From the NCBI GenBank assembly GCA_947501275.1, contig CANMVD010000003.1, forward strand, positions 1-64,000: a DNA stretch of 64,000 bases, written 5' to 3'. Below are positions 26,952-36,103 of this stretch, one piece after another (position 1 is the stretch's first letter; each line of letters begins with the position of its first letter). The notes under the pieces are model-generated. The model was not told where the DNA came from. It ran no database searches and was given only the letters and a program-made list of their open reading frames with translations. The position numbers and the translations under genes were made by a program. This stretch comes from an uncultured Tateyamaria sp. (lineage in GTDB: Bacteria; Pseudomonadota; Alphaproteobacteria; Rhodobacterales; Rhodobacteraceae).

Positions 26952-29858
26952 TCAGTCAAGTGCCGCGTTGCACCGCTCGCACACACCGTCATGCGTGTGC
27001 GTGCCCACATCCGGCAGCACCTTCCAGCAGCGCGCGCACTTCGCGCCTTCAGCCTTTTCAAAAACGACCGAGATCCCGGCCGTTTCGGGCATCCGAAACG
27101 CCTCATCCGGGGCCGGATCAGACGTGACAGAGATTGCGGACGTGATGCAGATGTCTTCAAACGGGACAGTCCCTAGGGCCGCCGCCACATCTGCATCCTC
27201 CACATGGACAACCGGACCAGCCTCAAGCGAGGCGCCGATCACCTTGTCCGTCCGCTGAACTTCAAGCGCTGCCGTCACGACACGGCGCACCGCGCGGATA
27301 CCTGCCCATTTGGCGGCCAAGTCATCATTACGCCACGCGGCGGGCGTTTCCGGCATATCCACCAGATGGACCGAGCTGTCCTCGCCCCCGAACCGTTCCA
27401 GCCAGACCTCTTCCATGGTGAACACCAACACCGGCGCAAGCCAAGTCGTGATGCGATGGAACAGGATGTCCAGCACCGTGCGCGCAGCGCGCCGCCGTTC
27501 GGTGTCACCATCGCAATAAAGCGCGTCCTTGCGGATATCGAAGTAGAAGGCCGACAAATCGACCGTGGCAAAGGTGAACACGGCAGAGAAGACGCGTTGG
27601 AAATCAAAGGCGGCATAGCCTTCGCGCACCGTCACATCCAATTCTGCCAAACGATGCAGCACCCATTGTTCAAGCTCGGGCATGTCCGCCGGATCCATCC
27701 GGTCGCTTTCGGAAAAATCCGCCAAGGACCCAAGCATGAAACGCATGGTGTTGCGCAAGCGGCGATAGCTGTCAGCGACCCCTTTCAGGATCTCCGGCCC
27801 GATCCGCTGATCCGCGGTGTAGTCGGTCTGTGCCACCCAAAGCCGCAGAATATCTGCGCCGTATTGTTTGATCACTTCCTCGGGCACGATGGTGTTGCCG
27901 ATGGATTTGGACATCTTCATGCCCTTCTCATCCAGCGTAAACCCGTGCGTGACGACGTTGCGGTAAGGCGCACGCCCTGTTGTTCCCACGGATTGCAGCA
28001 GCGACGAGTGGAACCAACCGCGATGCTGGTCCGTGCCCTCCATGTAGACGTCTGCAATGCCGTCTTCTGTCCCGTCTTCGCGGTCGCGCAACGTGAACGC
28101 ATGGGTCGATCCGGAATCGAACCACACATCCAGAATATCCATCACCTGCTCATAATCATCCGGATTCACGATCCCTTCGAGGAAGCGTTGTTTGGCATCC
28201 TCATCATACCATGCATCCGCCCCTTCGGCTTCAAAAGCCGAGGTGATGCGACGGTTGACCTGCGGATTGCGCAACAGGAAATCTTCGTCCGTCGGCAGCG
28301 CGCCCTTTTTGGTAAAGCAAGTCAGTGGTACGCCCCACGCCCGTTGACGGGACAAAACCCAGTCCGGACGCGCCTCCATCATCGAATGCAGGCGGTTGCG
28401 CCCCGATTGCGGCGTCCAGTTCACATTGTCGATCTCGGTCAGGGCCCGCTCACGAATGGTCTTGCCGTGCGTGTCCTGCCCATCGCCCACGGGCTTGTCG
28501 ATGGCTGCAAACCACTGCGGCGTGTTGCGATAGATCACCGGCGCCTTGGAACGCCACGAATGTGGATAAGAGTGCTTGATCTTCCCGCGCGCCAACAATC
28601 CACCGACCTCGGCCAGCTTGTCGATGACAGCGGCGTTGGCGTTACCCTCTTTCCCGTTGGGTTTCAGGATCGCCTTGCCGCCAAAGAAGGGCAGATCATC
28701 CCGGAAGCGCCCATCCGGGTTCACGTTGTAGGTGATCACCTGCTCAAGCATGCCGAGATCGCGGTAGAGGTCATATTCCTCCAGACCGTGGCTTGGCGCA
28801 CAGTGAACAAACCCTGTGCCCTCGGTATCGGTCACAAACTCTGCTGCACGGAAATCACGGATATCGTCCCATTCCCCGTTCGCACCGTCTGCGCCGTTCA
28901 GTGGATGGGCCAACGTGATCTTGACCAAGTCGTCATTGGTCACATCGCACAGGCGACGGTACATTGTCTCATCAAGGCGCGCGCGCCCCAGCACGTCCGC
29001 CGCAAGATTGTCGGCGAGGATGTAGCGTTCACCGATCCGCGCCCAACACTCTTCGGGGCGACCAATCACCTCATAAAGCCCGTAGGAGATATTTTCGCCG
29101 TAAACGACAGCCTTGTTTGACGGCATCGTCCACGGTGTGGTTGTCCAGATGACAACTTGCGCTGAATCCAGCGTGGCATCGCCTGTGCCCACGACTTTGA
29201 ACTTCACCCAGATCGTGAAGCTGTCCTTGTCGTGGTACTCGACCTCCGCCTCGGCCAGCGCCGTCTGCTCAACGGGCGACCACATCACGGGCTTGGAGCC
29301 TTGATAAAGGGTGCCGTTCATCAGAAACTTCATGAACTCCTCGGCAATCACCCGTTCGGCATGGAAATCCATGGTCAGGTAGGGTTGTTCCCAATTGCCG
29401 GTGATGCCCAGACGCTTGAACTCTTCGCGCTGGATGTCGACCCAGCCCGCGGCAAAGTCACGGCATTCGGCGCGGAATTCGTTGATCGGCACCTGATCCT
29501 TGTCGCGACCTTTCTTGCGGTACTGCTCCTCGATCTTCCACTCGATCGGCAAGCCGTGACAGTCCCAACCGGGGATATAGCGTGCATCATATCCCATCAT
29601 CTGATGCGACCGCACGATCATGTCCTTAATGGTCTTGTTCAACGCATGTCCGATATGGAGGTTCCCGTTGGCATAGGGCGGGCCGTCATGCAGCGTGAAA
29701 GGGGTCCTGCCCGCCTTCTCGCGCAAACGCTCATACACCCCGATGGACGCCCAACGCGCCAACCATTCGGGCTCACGCTTGGGCAGGCCCGCGCGCATCG
29801 GAAAATCGGTGCGGGGCAAATTCAGGGTATGTTTGTATTCAGGGGTCTCGGCACACAT
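26952..29858 (-). CDS. ileS: Isoleucyl-tRNA synthetase
   Basis: This 968-residue class I synthetase has HIGH at 68-71 (NGNLHIGHALN) and the KMSKS loop (KGMKMSKSIGNT), with a full-length editing (CP1) domain between them. A C-terminal zinc finger is present (CARCWKVLPDV ... CERCNAALD). It charges tRNA(Ile) and is eubacterial in type. GAGGACGCC precedes the ATG. A terminator follows. The 280-bp upstream gap contains a possible isoleucine-rich leader peptide. Confidence 0.97.
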   Translation of the reverse strand: MCAETPEYKHTLNLPRTDFPMRAGLPKREPEWLARWASIGVYERLREKAGRTPFTLHDGPPYANGNLHIGHALNKTIKDMIVRSHQMMGYDARYIPGWDCHGLPIEWKIEEQYRKKGRDKDQVPINEFRAECRDFAAGWVDIQREEFKRLGITGNWEQPYLTMDFHAERVIAEEFMKFLMNGTLYQGSKPVMWSPVEQTALAEAEVEYHDKDSFTIWVKFKVVGTGDATLDSAQVVIWTTTPWTMPSNKAVVYGENISYGLYEVIGRPEECWARIGERYILADNLAADVLGRARLDETMYRRLCDVTNDDLVKITLAHPLNGADGANGEWDDIRDFRAAEFVTDTEGTGFVHCAPSHGLEEYDLYRDLGMLEQVITYNVNPDGRFRDDLPFFGGKAILKPNGKEGNANAAVIDKLAEVGGLLARGKIKHSYPHSWRSKAPVIYRNTPQWFAAIDKPVGDGQDTHGKTIRERALTEIDNVNWTPQSGRNRLHSMMEARPDWVLSRQRAWGVPLTCFTKKGALPTDEDFLLRNPQVNRRITSAFEAEGADAWYDEDAKQRFLEGIVNPDDYEQVMDILDVWFDSGSTHAFTLRDREDGTEDGIADVYMEGTDQHRGWFHSSLLQSVGTTGRAPYRNVVTHGFTLDEKGMKMSKSIGNTIVPEEVIKQYGADILRLWVAQTDYTADQRIGPEILKGVADSYRRLRNTMRFMLGSLADFSESDRMDPADMPELEQWVLHRLAELDVTVREGYAAFDFQRVFSAVFTFATVDLSAFYFDIRKDALYCDGDTERRRAARTVLDILFHRITTWLAPVLVFTMEEVWLERFGGEDSSVHLVDMPETPAAWRNDDLAAKWAGIRAVRRVVTAALEVQRTDKVIGASLEAGPVVHVEDADVAAALGTVPFEDICITSAISVTSDPAPDEAFRMPETAGISVVFEKAEGAKCARCWKVLPDVGTHTHDGVCERCNAALD

Positions 29859-29949
29859 GGGTGGCGTCCTCTATCGGTCAGTCAAAAGGGAAATGGCATG
29901 GTTCGGTGCGCTGGCTCAAGCACCTTGGCCCGGCGGCTCGTCTGTCAGA

Positions 29950-29997
29950 TCAGAGCGCCGGGGATATAATTCGCCGAATGAGGATCATAACCATCAT
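29950..29997 (-). other. Possible short isoleucine-rich leader peptide upstream of ileS
   Basis: A 15-codon frame reads MMVMILIRRIISPAL and stops 91 nt before the ileS ATG. Four of its 15 residues are isoleucine, including one ATA codon. A CCCGGCG/CGCCGGG inverted repeat overlaps and follows its stop codon. No good ribosome binding site and no T-run are visible, so classical attenuation is not demonstrated. This is speculative. Confidence 0.2.
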
Positions 29998-30070
29998 GGG
30001 CGGGCTTATAGGCAGGCGGACAAAGGCTCACAAGCCCCCGCTCTTCTTCCGTCCAAAAATACCACAGAGC

Positions 30071-30115
30071 GCGAGGCAGAGCCTCGCCAAAACGCACGCC
30101 CCGGAGGGGCGTGCA
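30071..30115 (-). terminator. Tandem hairpins, probable terminator of the DUF2339 gene
   Basis: GCACGCCCC/GGGGCGTGC (30094-30114, 3-nt loop) is a perfect 9-bp stem. On the minus strand it is followed by GTTTTGG and then by a second perfect hairpin GCGAGGC/GCCTCGC (30071-30087). It lies about 25 bp beyond the DUF2339 stop codon. The double hairpin with a weak T-run suggests termination or mRNA end protection. Confidence 0.65.
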
Positions 30116-30139
30116 AACATCATGTGCGCCGCAAGGCGC

Positions 30140-32869
30140 TCAATCAGATGACGGCTCCTCGGGTGATACACGTGTCTGTGCCCACCGGTTGAGCCACGCC
30201 AACCCGGCCAGAGACAGGCCCAGCACAACCAGCGACAAGACCCGGATCAAGCCCTGCAAATCCGAAATGTCGATCAGAAACACCTTTGCCACAGCAACGC
30301 CGATCACAACCAGTCCCGCACGCCGCAGCCATGTCGAATGACGCGCCAGTGATTGGTAGAAAAGAACCGCGCCCGTCACCAGAATGGCGACCGTGTAACT
30401 GTAAAGTTCCGGTTGCAAGAAGCCGTCAGCCAGATCCATTCCAGCAGGCCCCTGCCAGACATGGCGCAACGTGGCGAAAGCCCAATGGACGGCCAGCGCA
30501 ATGCTGATCACGCCAAACAGACGTCGAAGGACGGCGGTGCGCAGCCGCCAGGTGGCATAAGCCAACACCAGCACCGGCAAAAGGTAAGCCACAAGAAGCG
30601 TGTTCAGAACCGGCGGCCCGGCAACATCGCTGCCCCAATTGTCAACCAGCGGCGAAAACAGTGTGAGGCTCAACAAAACCGCGCCAGACCCGATCAACGC
30701 GAACACGGCCGCCAAGGCGCCGCGCACCCAGATCAACCAGCCTCCAAGGGCCTCCAGACGTATCAGCTGGGTCACCATCAGCCCCAGCCAGATCACGGCA
30801 TAGAGCCCCATGGCCCAGTGCGAGTTGTTGTCGTTGCCCGGAATGACGTCGTCGATCAGTCGGAACAGAAGCAACGAGGCAAGAATGCCGCCCGCGGACC
30901 ATGCGCCCGTGTCCAGCATCAATTGGGCGGGCAATCGCGCCTTGCCGCGCAACATCCAGAACGCGGTGCAAAATCCGGCCACGGCCCCGCCATAGGCCAA
31001 TAGCAACTCCCACAGTCTCGCATCACTCAGGGCCCATTCAAGCCCCGGAAACGCCACGAGCCTCGCCCCGACAACAACCACACCGGCCGAGATGAAGACC
31101 TGCATCAAGGGCAAGTCAAATCGTCGGTCCAACGCTGCAGCGGCGACAACAGTCACAACCAGCGCCACCGTCAGGGCTGCGTCCGAAAGTATCAACACAA
31201 TCGCGAATGTGATGGCCGACAGTGCCGAGAGCACAAAGAACGACACACGTGCGCGCGCCGTTCCGTCCACGCGCGCAAACCGGGCCGCAAAAACGACCAT
31301 CACAGTTGCCAGCCCGATCGCATGCAATGCCCACGGGTAGACGCCGATCACCTCGGCGGGGCGCCATGTCACCTCAAGCACAATAGCCAAAACCGGCGCG
31401 ATCAAAGCTGCGCCAAGTGCCCACGCCAACCCAAATCCCGGACGCAAAGCACGACCTGCCGCCAAGGCACTGAGCCCAAGACCCGCGCCGCACAGCAGCG
31501 TAATCACAAACGGAAAGTCTGCCTCTGGTGTAATTTCATAGGCTTTGGAGAACACCACCCACACGTCGCCCCTCTCCATCCCATGGCGCGCTACCACAGC
31601 CAAAAGCCCAATCACAGGCACGACGGCGAGGTCTTGCAAGGCAAGCGCCTTGAGCGACCAGACGGTCAAGGCGGTGGCCAACAATGCCAGCCCCAAGACA
31701 CCCAGCCAGAAGGTGTCGGGCCGCCAATCGAAACTGACGAACGTGACCGCGCCTACTGCAAAAATGATGGCCCCGCCCGCAAGAAGCGTCGGAAATCCCG
31801 GTAGGCCGTATTTGGGGCGGAGCGCAAATTCCGAGATCAGAGTGCCTGCGTGATCCGGCCAAAGACTGCGCGCCGGAATGAGGATCGCCAGCATTGCAAT
31901 CGCCAGAACAAACAGCTGAAAGGCAAGGGCAATCCCTGCATCGGGCGTACCAACATAGGTCAGGCCACCCATGCCAAAGGCCAAGACAACGCTCAGCACA
32001 GACACCCACGCCCAACGCCGGATCGTGTCGATGCCGAGACCGACCGCAGCCACAACCGCGAAATACACATACAGCCAAGCCGTCGCAGGCACATCGCTGC
32101 CAACAAAAAGCGGTGCCGCGAACGCACCGATCACGCCAATACCTGCCAGCAACGGACCGTGCAGCCAGCCCAGAAGAACGCCAACAGCGCCGACCGCGGC
32201 CAAACCTGCAAATGCGATTTCAACTCCGATCAGGCCATATAACAGCCGCGCTGCGGTGACAGCCCCGAACAGCGTCACCAATCCTGCGCCCGAAAACACC
32301 GAGGGCAAAAACGCTGTGGCCACATCAGGTGTGTCGCCAAAACGGCGGCGAATGACTTCGCCACCGCCAATCAACGCACCGCCAAACGCCAGCGCCGCAA
32401 GAACCCGCGCCGCTGGTGGCAAATACCCGTTTTCAACGCCGTATTGGACCAGAAACAGGCCCGCCAAGGCCAAAGACAGGGCCGAAACCACGTAGAACCA
32501 GTTCGTGGCAACCCAAGCAAAAATCCGTTCCGGCCAGCCCGGTTCCTTGGGTTCTGGCGGTTTGGGAGGACCAAAAGGCGTGCGCGTGGTGTCGGCGCTT
32601 CGACGTTCGGCAATCACCCGCGCGGCGGCGGGCGGTGGGTCTTGCGCTGCCTCGTTTTCCTTGTCCACGCGTGGTGCCACCTGGCGCACAGCGGCATCGG
32701 CCTGACGATCACGCGGCACGACAGCCCTCGGGTCCGCCGCCAGACGCGCAATCTCTTTTTCAAGATCTATGACGCGGGATTTCAAACCAGACTGGCTGAT
32801 CAACAGGTAAATCACCGCCACAGGGATGGCGATGATCACCAGACCCAGTAAAATCAACAGACCTTCCAA
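30140..32869 (-). CDS. DUF2339 multispanning membrane protein
   Basis: This is a 909-residue protein. An N-terminal hydrophobic anchor (about 3-24) and a short coiled coil (about 30-46, VIDLEKEIARLAADP) lead to a Pro/Arg-rich linker and then to more than twenty predicted membrane helices (from about 120 to 890). This layout is typical of DUF2339, a family of unknown function. The start is a TTG at 32869, preceded by GAGGGGCGATC; no in-frame ATG or GTG near it gives a better N-terminus. It is monocistronic. The pore- or transport-like architecture is an inference from hydrophobicity only. Confidence 0.85.
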   Translation of the reverse strand: MEGLLILLGLVIIAIPVAVIYLLISQSGLKSRVIDLEKEIARLAADPRAVVPRDRQADAAVRQVAPRVDKENEAAQDPPPAAARVIAERRSADTTRTPFGPPKPPEPKEPGWPERIFAWVATNWFYVVSALSLALAGLFLVQYGVENGYLPPAARVLAALAFGGALIGGGEVIRRRFGDTPDVATAFLPSVFSGAGLVTLFGAVTAARLLYGLIGVEIAFAGLAAVGAVGVLLGWLHGPLLAGIGVIGAFAAPLFVGSDVPATAWLYVYFAVVAAVGLGIDTIRRWAWVSVLSVVLAFGMGGLTYVGTPDAGIALAFQLFVLAIAMLAILIPARSLWPDHAGTLISEFALRPKYGLPGFPTLLAGGAIIFAVGAVTFVSFDWRPDTFWLGVLGLALLATALTVWSLKALALQDLAVVPVIGLLAVVARHGMERGDVWVVFSKAYEITPEADFPFVITLLCGAGLGLSALAAGRALRPGFGLAWALGAALIAPVLAIVLEVTWRPAEVIGVYPWALHAIGLATVMVVFAARFARVDGTARARVSFFVLSALSAITFAIVLILSDAALTVALVVTVVAAAALDRRFDLPLMQVFISAGVVVVGARLVAFPGLEWALSDARLWELLLAYGGAVAGFCTAFWMLRGKARLPAQLMLDTGAWSAGGILASLLLFRLIDDVIPGNDNNSHWAMGLYAVIWLGLMVTQLIRLEALGGWLIWVRGALAAVFALIGSGAVLLSLTLFSPLVDNWGSDVAGPPVLNTLLVAYLLPVLVLAYATWRLRTAVLRRLFGVISIALAVHWAFATLRHVWQGPAGMDLADGFLQPELYSYTVAILVTGAVLFYQSLARHSTWLRRAGLVVIGVAVAKVFLIDISDLQGLIRVLSLVVLGLSLAGLAWLNRWAQTRVSPEEPSSD

Positions 32870-33021
32870 GATCGCCCCTCACGCTAATGTCACTGCTACG
32901 TTAACGCAGGCCGTGAAGGGGCAAAAGCAATGAATTCCAGACCTTTGCGCTTTGCCGCCGATCCGATAAGCCCAGCGCGCAAAGCGGTGCGTCGTTTGCA
33001 AATACCCGCCACCGCACACTG

Positions 33022-34638
33022 CTAGAGGTTGATGTGGTTCCAGACGGCGGACATGACCACTGAACCTTCGCCGACCGCACTTGCGACCCGTTTCACGGAT
33101 CCTGCCCGCACATCGCCTACGGCAAAAACGCCCGGGCGGGAGGTTTCGTAAGCTGTCGCCCCGCCAACGTCCTGGCCTGTACGCACAAACCCCTTGTCAT
33201 CCAAGTCAACCAGCCCGGACAGCCACTCGGTATTTGGCGCAGCACCCACCATGACAAAGACAGCCTTGGCGTCCAACGTCCATTTCTGGCCAGACGCTGC
33301 ATCGCAAATTGTGACACTTTGCAACCAGGTGTCCCCGTGCAAGCATTCTACCTGGGTCTGGGTGTGAATGGTAATTTCCGGATGGTTTTCGAGCCGCTGA
33401 AGCAGATAGTCGGACATGGACGCCGCCAGCGACGTGCCACGCACCAAGACGTGTACATGCTTGGCTGTGCGAGCAAGGAACATGGCTGCCTGCCCTGCCG
33501 AGTTGCCGCCGCCGATCACAACCACTTCCGTGTCTTTGCAATATCGCGCCTCCACATCCGTGGCCGCGTAATAAACGCCACTGCCCTCCATCGCCTCCAA
33601 GCCTTCAAGCGGCAAACGGCGATACTGGACGCCCGTTGCAACAATCAGCGCCTTGGCAGACACCCAGTCGTCATTGTCCAATTGAATGTGGAACAGCTTT
33701 TTGTTGCATTGCTCCAGCGCAACGGCGCGCACCGGAACGGCAAAGCGGGTGCCGAATTTCATGGCCTGTACTTCGCCCCGCCCAACCAGATCGCCACCTG
33801 AAATACCCGTGGGAAAGCCCATGTAGTTTTCGATGCGACTGGATGTGCCGGCCTGTCCACCCACGGCCAGATCCTCGAGAACCACGGCGCACAGGCCTTC
33901 AGCACCTGCATAAACAGCCGCAGCGACACCGCCGGGGCCTCCGCCCACGATGGCGACATCAAACACATCCTCGCGGCGCAGGGCCATATCAAGGCCAAGG
34001 GCGCGCGCCACGCCTCGGGGCGTCGCCGGGTCGATCACCTGATGCTTGCCAAATACAACGGCGGGGTGGGCGCGTTCGATACCGCACATTTCAGCGAGAC
34101 CTGCACCACGGTCGCTTTCGATCTCGACCTCTTCGAACGGAATGCGGTTACGCGCCGCGAAACTGGCGATACGGCGCACGTCGCGATCCACCTCGCCACC
34201 GATCAACGTCAGACCACCTTCCGACAAGTCGACCATGCGGCGGCGGCGCGCAGCGAAAACGGTGATGATGATGTCGGACATCTCGGGGATATCTGACATC
34301 AGCTTGAGCATATCCGTGCGCGGCACGCACAACAGCTGTGTGTCCTGCACGGCGCGGCCCGTCATCAGGGCGCGCCCGCCCGTCAGAAACGCCAACTCGC
34401 TGAAGAACTGGCCCGGTCCCAGCGTCGCGTTTCCATAGCGATACCCCGTGGCCGCGTTGACGGCCTCCGTCTCTCCCGTCACGAGGTAGTGGAATTCCAC
34501 TATGCGCTCGCCCGCCTTTTGGAACACGTCCCCCGCCTTGATATCGACAAGCGTGCCAATCTTGCGCATGGCGCGCACATGTTCATCCGTCAGAGGCGTG
34601 CGCACCATCGTCGACAAGTCAGCGGCAAAGGTTTCCAT
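33022..34638 (-). CDS. Cyclic-nucleotide-domain / thioredoxin-like / thioredoxin-reductase-like flavoprotein
   Basis: This is a 538-residue, three-part protein. Residues about 20-140 form a cNMP-binding domain (GPGQFFSELAFLTGGRA at 75-90). Residues about 150-215 look like a thioredoxin fold without the CxxC pair (FAARNRIPFEEVEIES). Residues about 226-538 form a thioredoxin-reductase-like module with FAD motif GGGPGG (232-237), NAD(P)-binding GGGNSAGQAA (376-385) and the late FAD motif GDVRAGSVKRVASAVGEG. The redox-active CxxC normally just before the NAD(P)-binding motif is absent; the region reads YYAATDVEARYC. It may be a signal-gated oxidoreductase with an unknown acceptor. It starts 2 bp after the ycjF stop, so it is in that operon. 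Confidence 0.82.
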   Translation of the reverse strand: METFAADLSTMVRTPLTDEHVRAMRKIGTLVDIKAGDVFQKAGERIVEFHYLVTGETEAVNAATGYRYGNATLGPGQFFSELAFLTGGRALMTGRAVQDTQLLCVPRTDMLKLMSDIPEMSDIIITVFAARRRRMVDLSEGGLTLIGGEVDRDVRRIASFAARNRIPFEEVEIESDRGAGLAEMCGIERAHPAVVFGKHQVIDPATPRGVARALGLDMALRREDVFDVAIVGGGPGGVAAAVYAGAEGLCAVVLEDLAVGGQAGTSSRIENYMGFPTGISGGDLVGRGEVQAMKFGTRFAVPVRAVALEQCNKKLFHIQLDNDDWVSAKALIVATGVQYRRLPLEGLEAMEGSGVYYAATDVEARYCKDTEVVVIGGGNSAGQAAMFLARTAKHVHVLVRGTSLAASMSDYLLQRLENHPEITIHTQTQVECLHGDTWLQSVTICDAASGQKWTLDAKAVFVMVGAAPNTEWLSGLVDLDDKGFVRTGQDVGGATAYETSRPGVFAVGDVRAGSVKRVASAVGEGSVVMSAVWNHINL

Positions 34639-34640
34639 GT

Positions 34641-35654
34641 TCAATCTTCCTTTCTGGAGGCGCCTTGCCCCTGAAATAGGCCGCCAAGCGCTTGTTTCAC
34701 CAGTGTTCTGACCCGGGGACGCGCCGTTTCGCCAAATGCCATGGGGCGACACACCTCCATCGCGGCAACCCCGACCCGCGCAGTAAGCGCCCCGTTGACC
34801 AGACCTTCGCCAAATCGGCGCGACAATTTCCCGAGGATCGAGCCACCAAGGATCGGCTCCAACATGTCATCGCCCACCGCTACAGCACCCGTTGCAACCA
34901 GATGGGTCATCACCGCCCGCGTCAGCCGCCAACTGCCCAAAGCCCCGCCGCGCCCGCCATAAACCTCGGCGATACGGCGGATCATACGCAGGTTTGACGT
35001 CAATGCAGCGATCACATCCGCCAGCGCCAGCGGAACAAGGGCTGTGACCGTGGCCACCTGTCGTGCCGCCGCTTCGACTTCGCGTTCGGCCAATGCATCC
35101 AGCGGTGCCAGCAATTCGGTTTCAGCCAGTTTCAGCAATCCATCGGCATCCAGCTGATCATCACGCAGGTCTGCCAAACGCGTGCGCCCCCACTCGGTTT
35201 CGGGCCGCGCGGCGTACAAACCATCAAGGCGATTTACGACGCTTTTGGCCGCGCTCAGATCCTGCGTTTCACGCGCAACGGCCGCGGCATGGCGCAAACC
35301 GTCGATACGCGTCAGACGTCGCAGCGCAGAAAGCTCGCGCAGGGCCATGACCAACAGGATTGCTACAAAGGCAGCCATCAACCCGGTAAAGGCCCATCCG
35401 ACAACGGGTTGGCGTTCAATCCAGCCCGTCACGAAATCCCATGCCGCCGCACTGGCCAGTGCAACCACCAAAGTCACCGTCACCGACCAGAACACCCGCG
35501 CGAGGCGCGATGGTTTGCGCGCGGCAACCCGGGCAGCCATTTGCATCGCCTGCCCCGTCGGAACCGGTGCAGGGGTGTCAGGAACAGGCGGTGCCTGCGC
35601 AACAGACGGTGCCGCTTCCTGCTCCAGATCTATCAGAACCGGGCCTTTGGCCAT
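34641..35654 (-). CDS. ycjF: YcjF family membrane protein (TIGR01620/DUF697 type)
   Basis: This 337-residue protein has a Pro-rich cytosolic N-terminus, two membrane helices (about 56-80 and 88-108), and a long C-terminal helical domain (VATVTALVPLALADVIAALTSN, GGSILGKLSRRFGEGLVNGALTAR). This matches the YcjF family, which is nearly always encoded next to YcjX. Function is unknown; in some bacteria the pair is stress-linked. The start at 35654 was chosen because it overlaps the GNAT stop as ATGA and is preceded by AAAGGAGGGCC; the in-frame ATG at 35675 would contain this ribosome binding site. Confidence 0.87.
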   Translation of the reverse strand: MAKGPVLIDLEQEAAPSVAQAPPVPDTPAPVPTGQAMQMAARVAARKPSRLARVFWSVTVTLVVALASAAAWDFVTGWIERQPVVGWAFTGLMAAFVAILLVMALRELSALRRLTRIDGLRHAAAVARETQDLSAAKSVVNRLDGLYAARPETEWGRTRLADLRDDQLDADGLLKLAETELLAPLDALAEREVEAAARQVATVTALVPLALADVIAALTSNLRMIRRIAEVYGGRGGALGSWRLTRAVMTHLVATGAVAVGDDMLEPILGGSILGKLSRRFGEGLVNGALTARVGVAAMEVCRPMAFGETARPRVRTLVKQALGGLFQGQGASRKED

Positions 35655-36103
35655 CACAGGCCCTCCTTTCGCCATTCCAGTTGGATATCGGGCAATCCCT
35701 CTTCATTGTTTGTGCCGTCCGTGCGACCGATTTCGCGAAACCCGTGCTGCGCGTAAAACGCCTGCGCGCGGATATTGGCGACAAAGGTCCACAGCTTCAG
35801 GTGCGCATTGTGGGCCTGCGCCTGCGTTATCAGCGCTGCCCCAACCCCCTTGGAGCGGTGCTGTGGCGCGACATAGAGGGCGTTGATATCCACACCATCG
35901 CGCGCCATGAATCCAACGACATGTTCTTGGAGAGTTGCCACATTCACCCACCCGCTCTCAATCATGCTTCCTGCAAATCCAATATCCTGAGCGCGTGTGT
36001 ACAGGCGCGGCATCCAGTCTGTTTCGTCAATAAAGGCCGACAGGATCGCGCCTGTCGTCCCGGCATCCGTGCTTTGGGCCGCGCGCAGCACAATGTCGCT
36101 CAC
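35654..36103 (-). CDS. GNAT family N-acetyltransferase
   Basis: This 149-residue protein has the GNAT acetyl-CoA-binding motif A as LYVAPQHRSKGVGAALI (about 76-92) and the motif B-like FYAQHGFREIGRTDGTNNE near the C-terminus. The acceptor substrate is unknown. It begins with GTG, overlapping the ycjX stop as GTGA, and ends overlapping the ycjF start as ATGA. It is therefore wedged between two genes that are usually adjacent. Confidence 0.85.
   Translation of the reverse strand: MSDIVLRAAQSTDAGTTGAILSAFIDETDWMPRLYTRAQDIGFAGSMIESGWVNVATLQEHVVGFMARDGVDINALYVAPQHRSKGVGAALITQAQAHNAHLKLWTFVANIRAQAFYAQHGFREIGRTDGTNNEEGLPDIQLEWRKEGL

Noticed and set aside
27204-29120. A 638-codon open frame antisense to ileS
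   Set aside because: ileS is unambiguous on the other strand with HIGH, KMSKS and zinc motifs. The antisense product looks random, rich in His, Arg and Gln.
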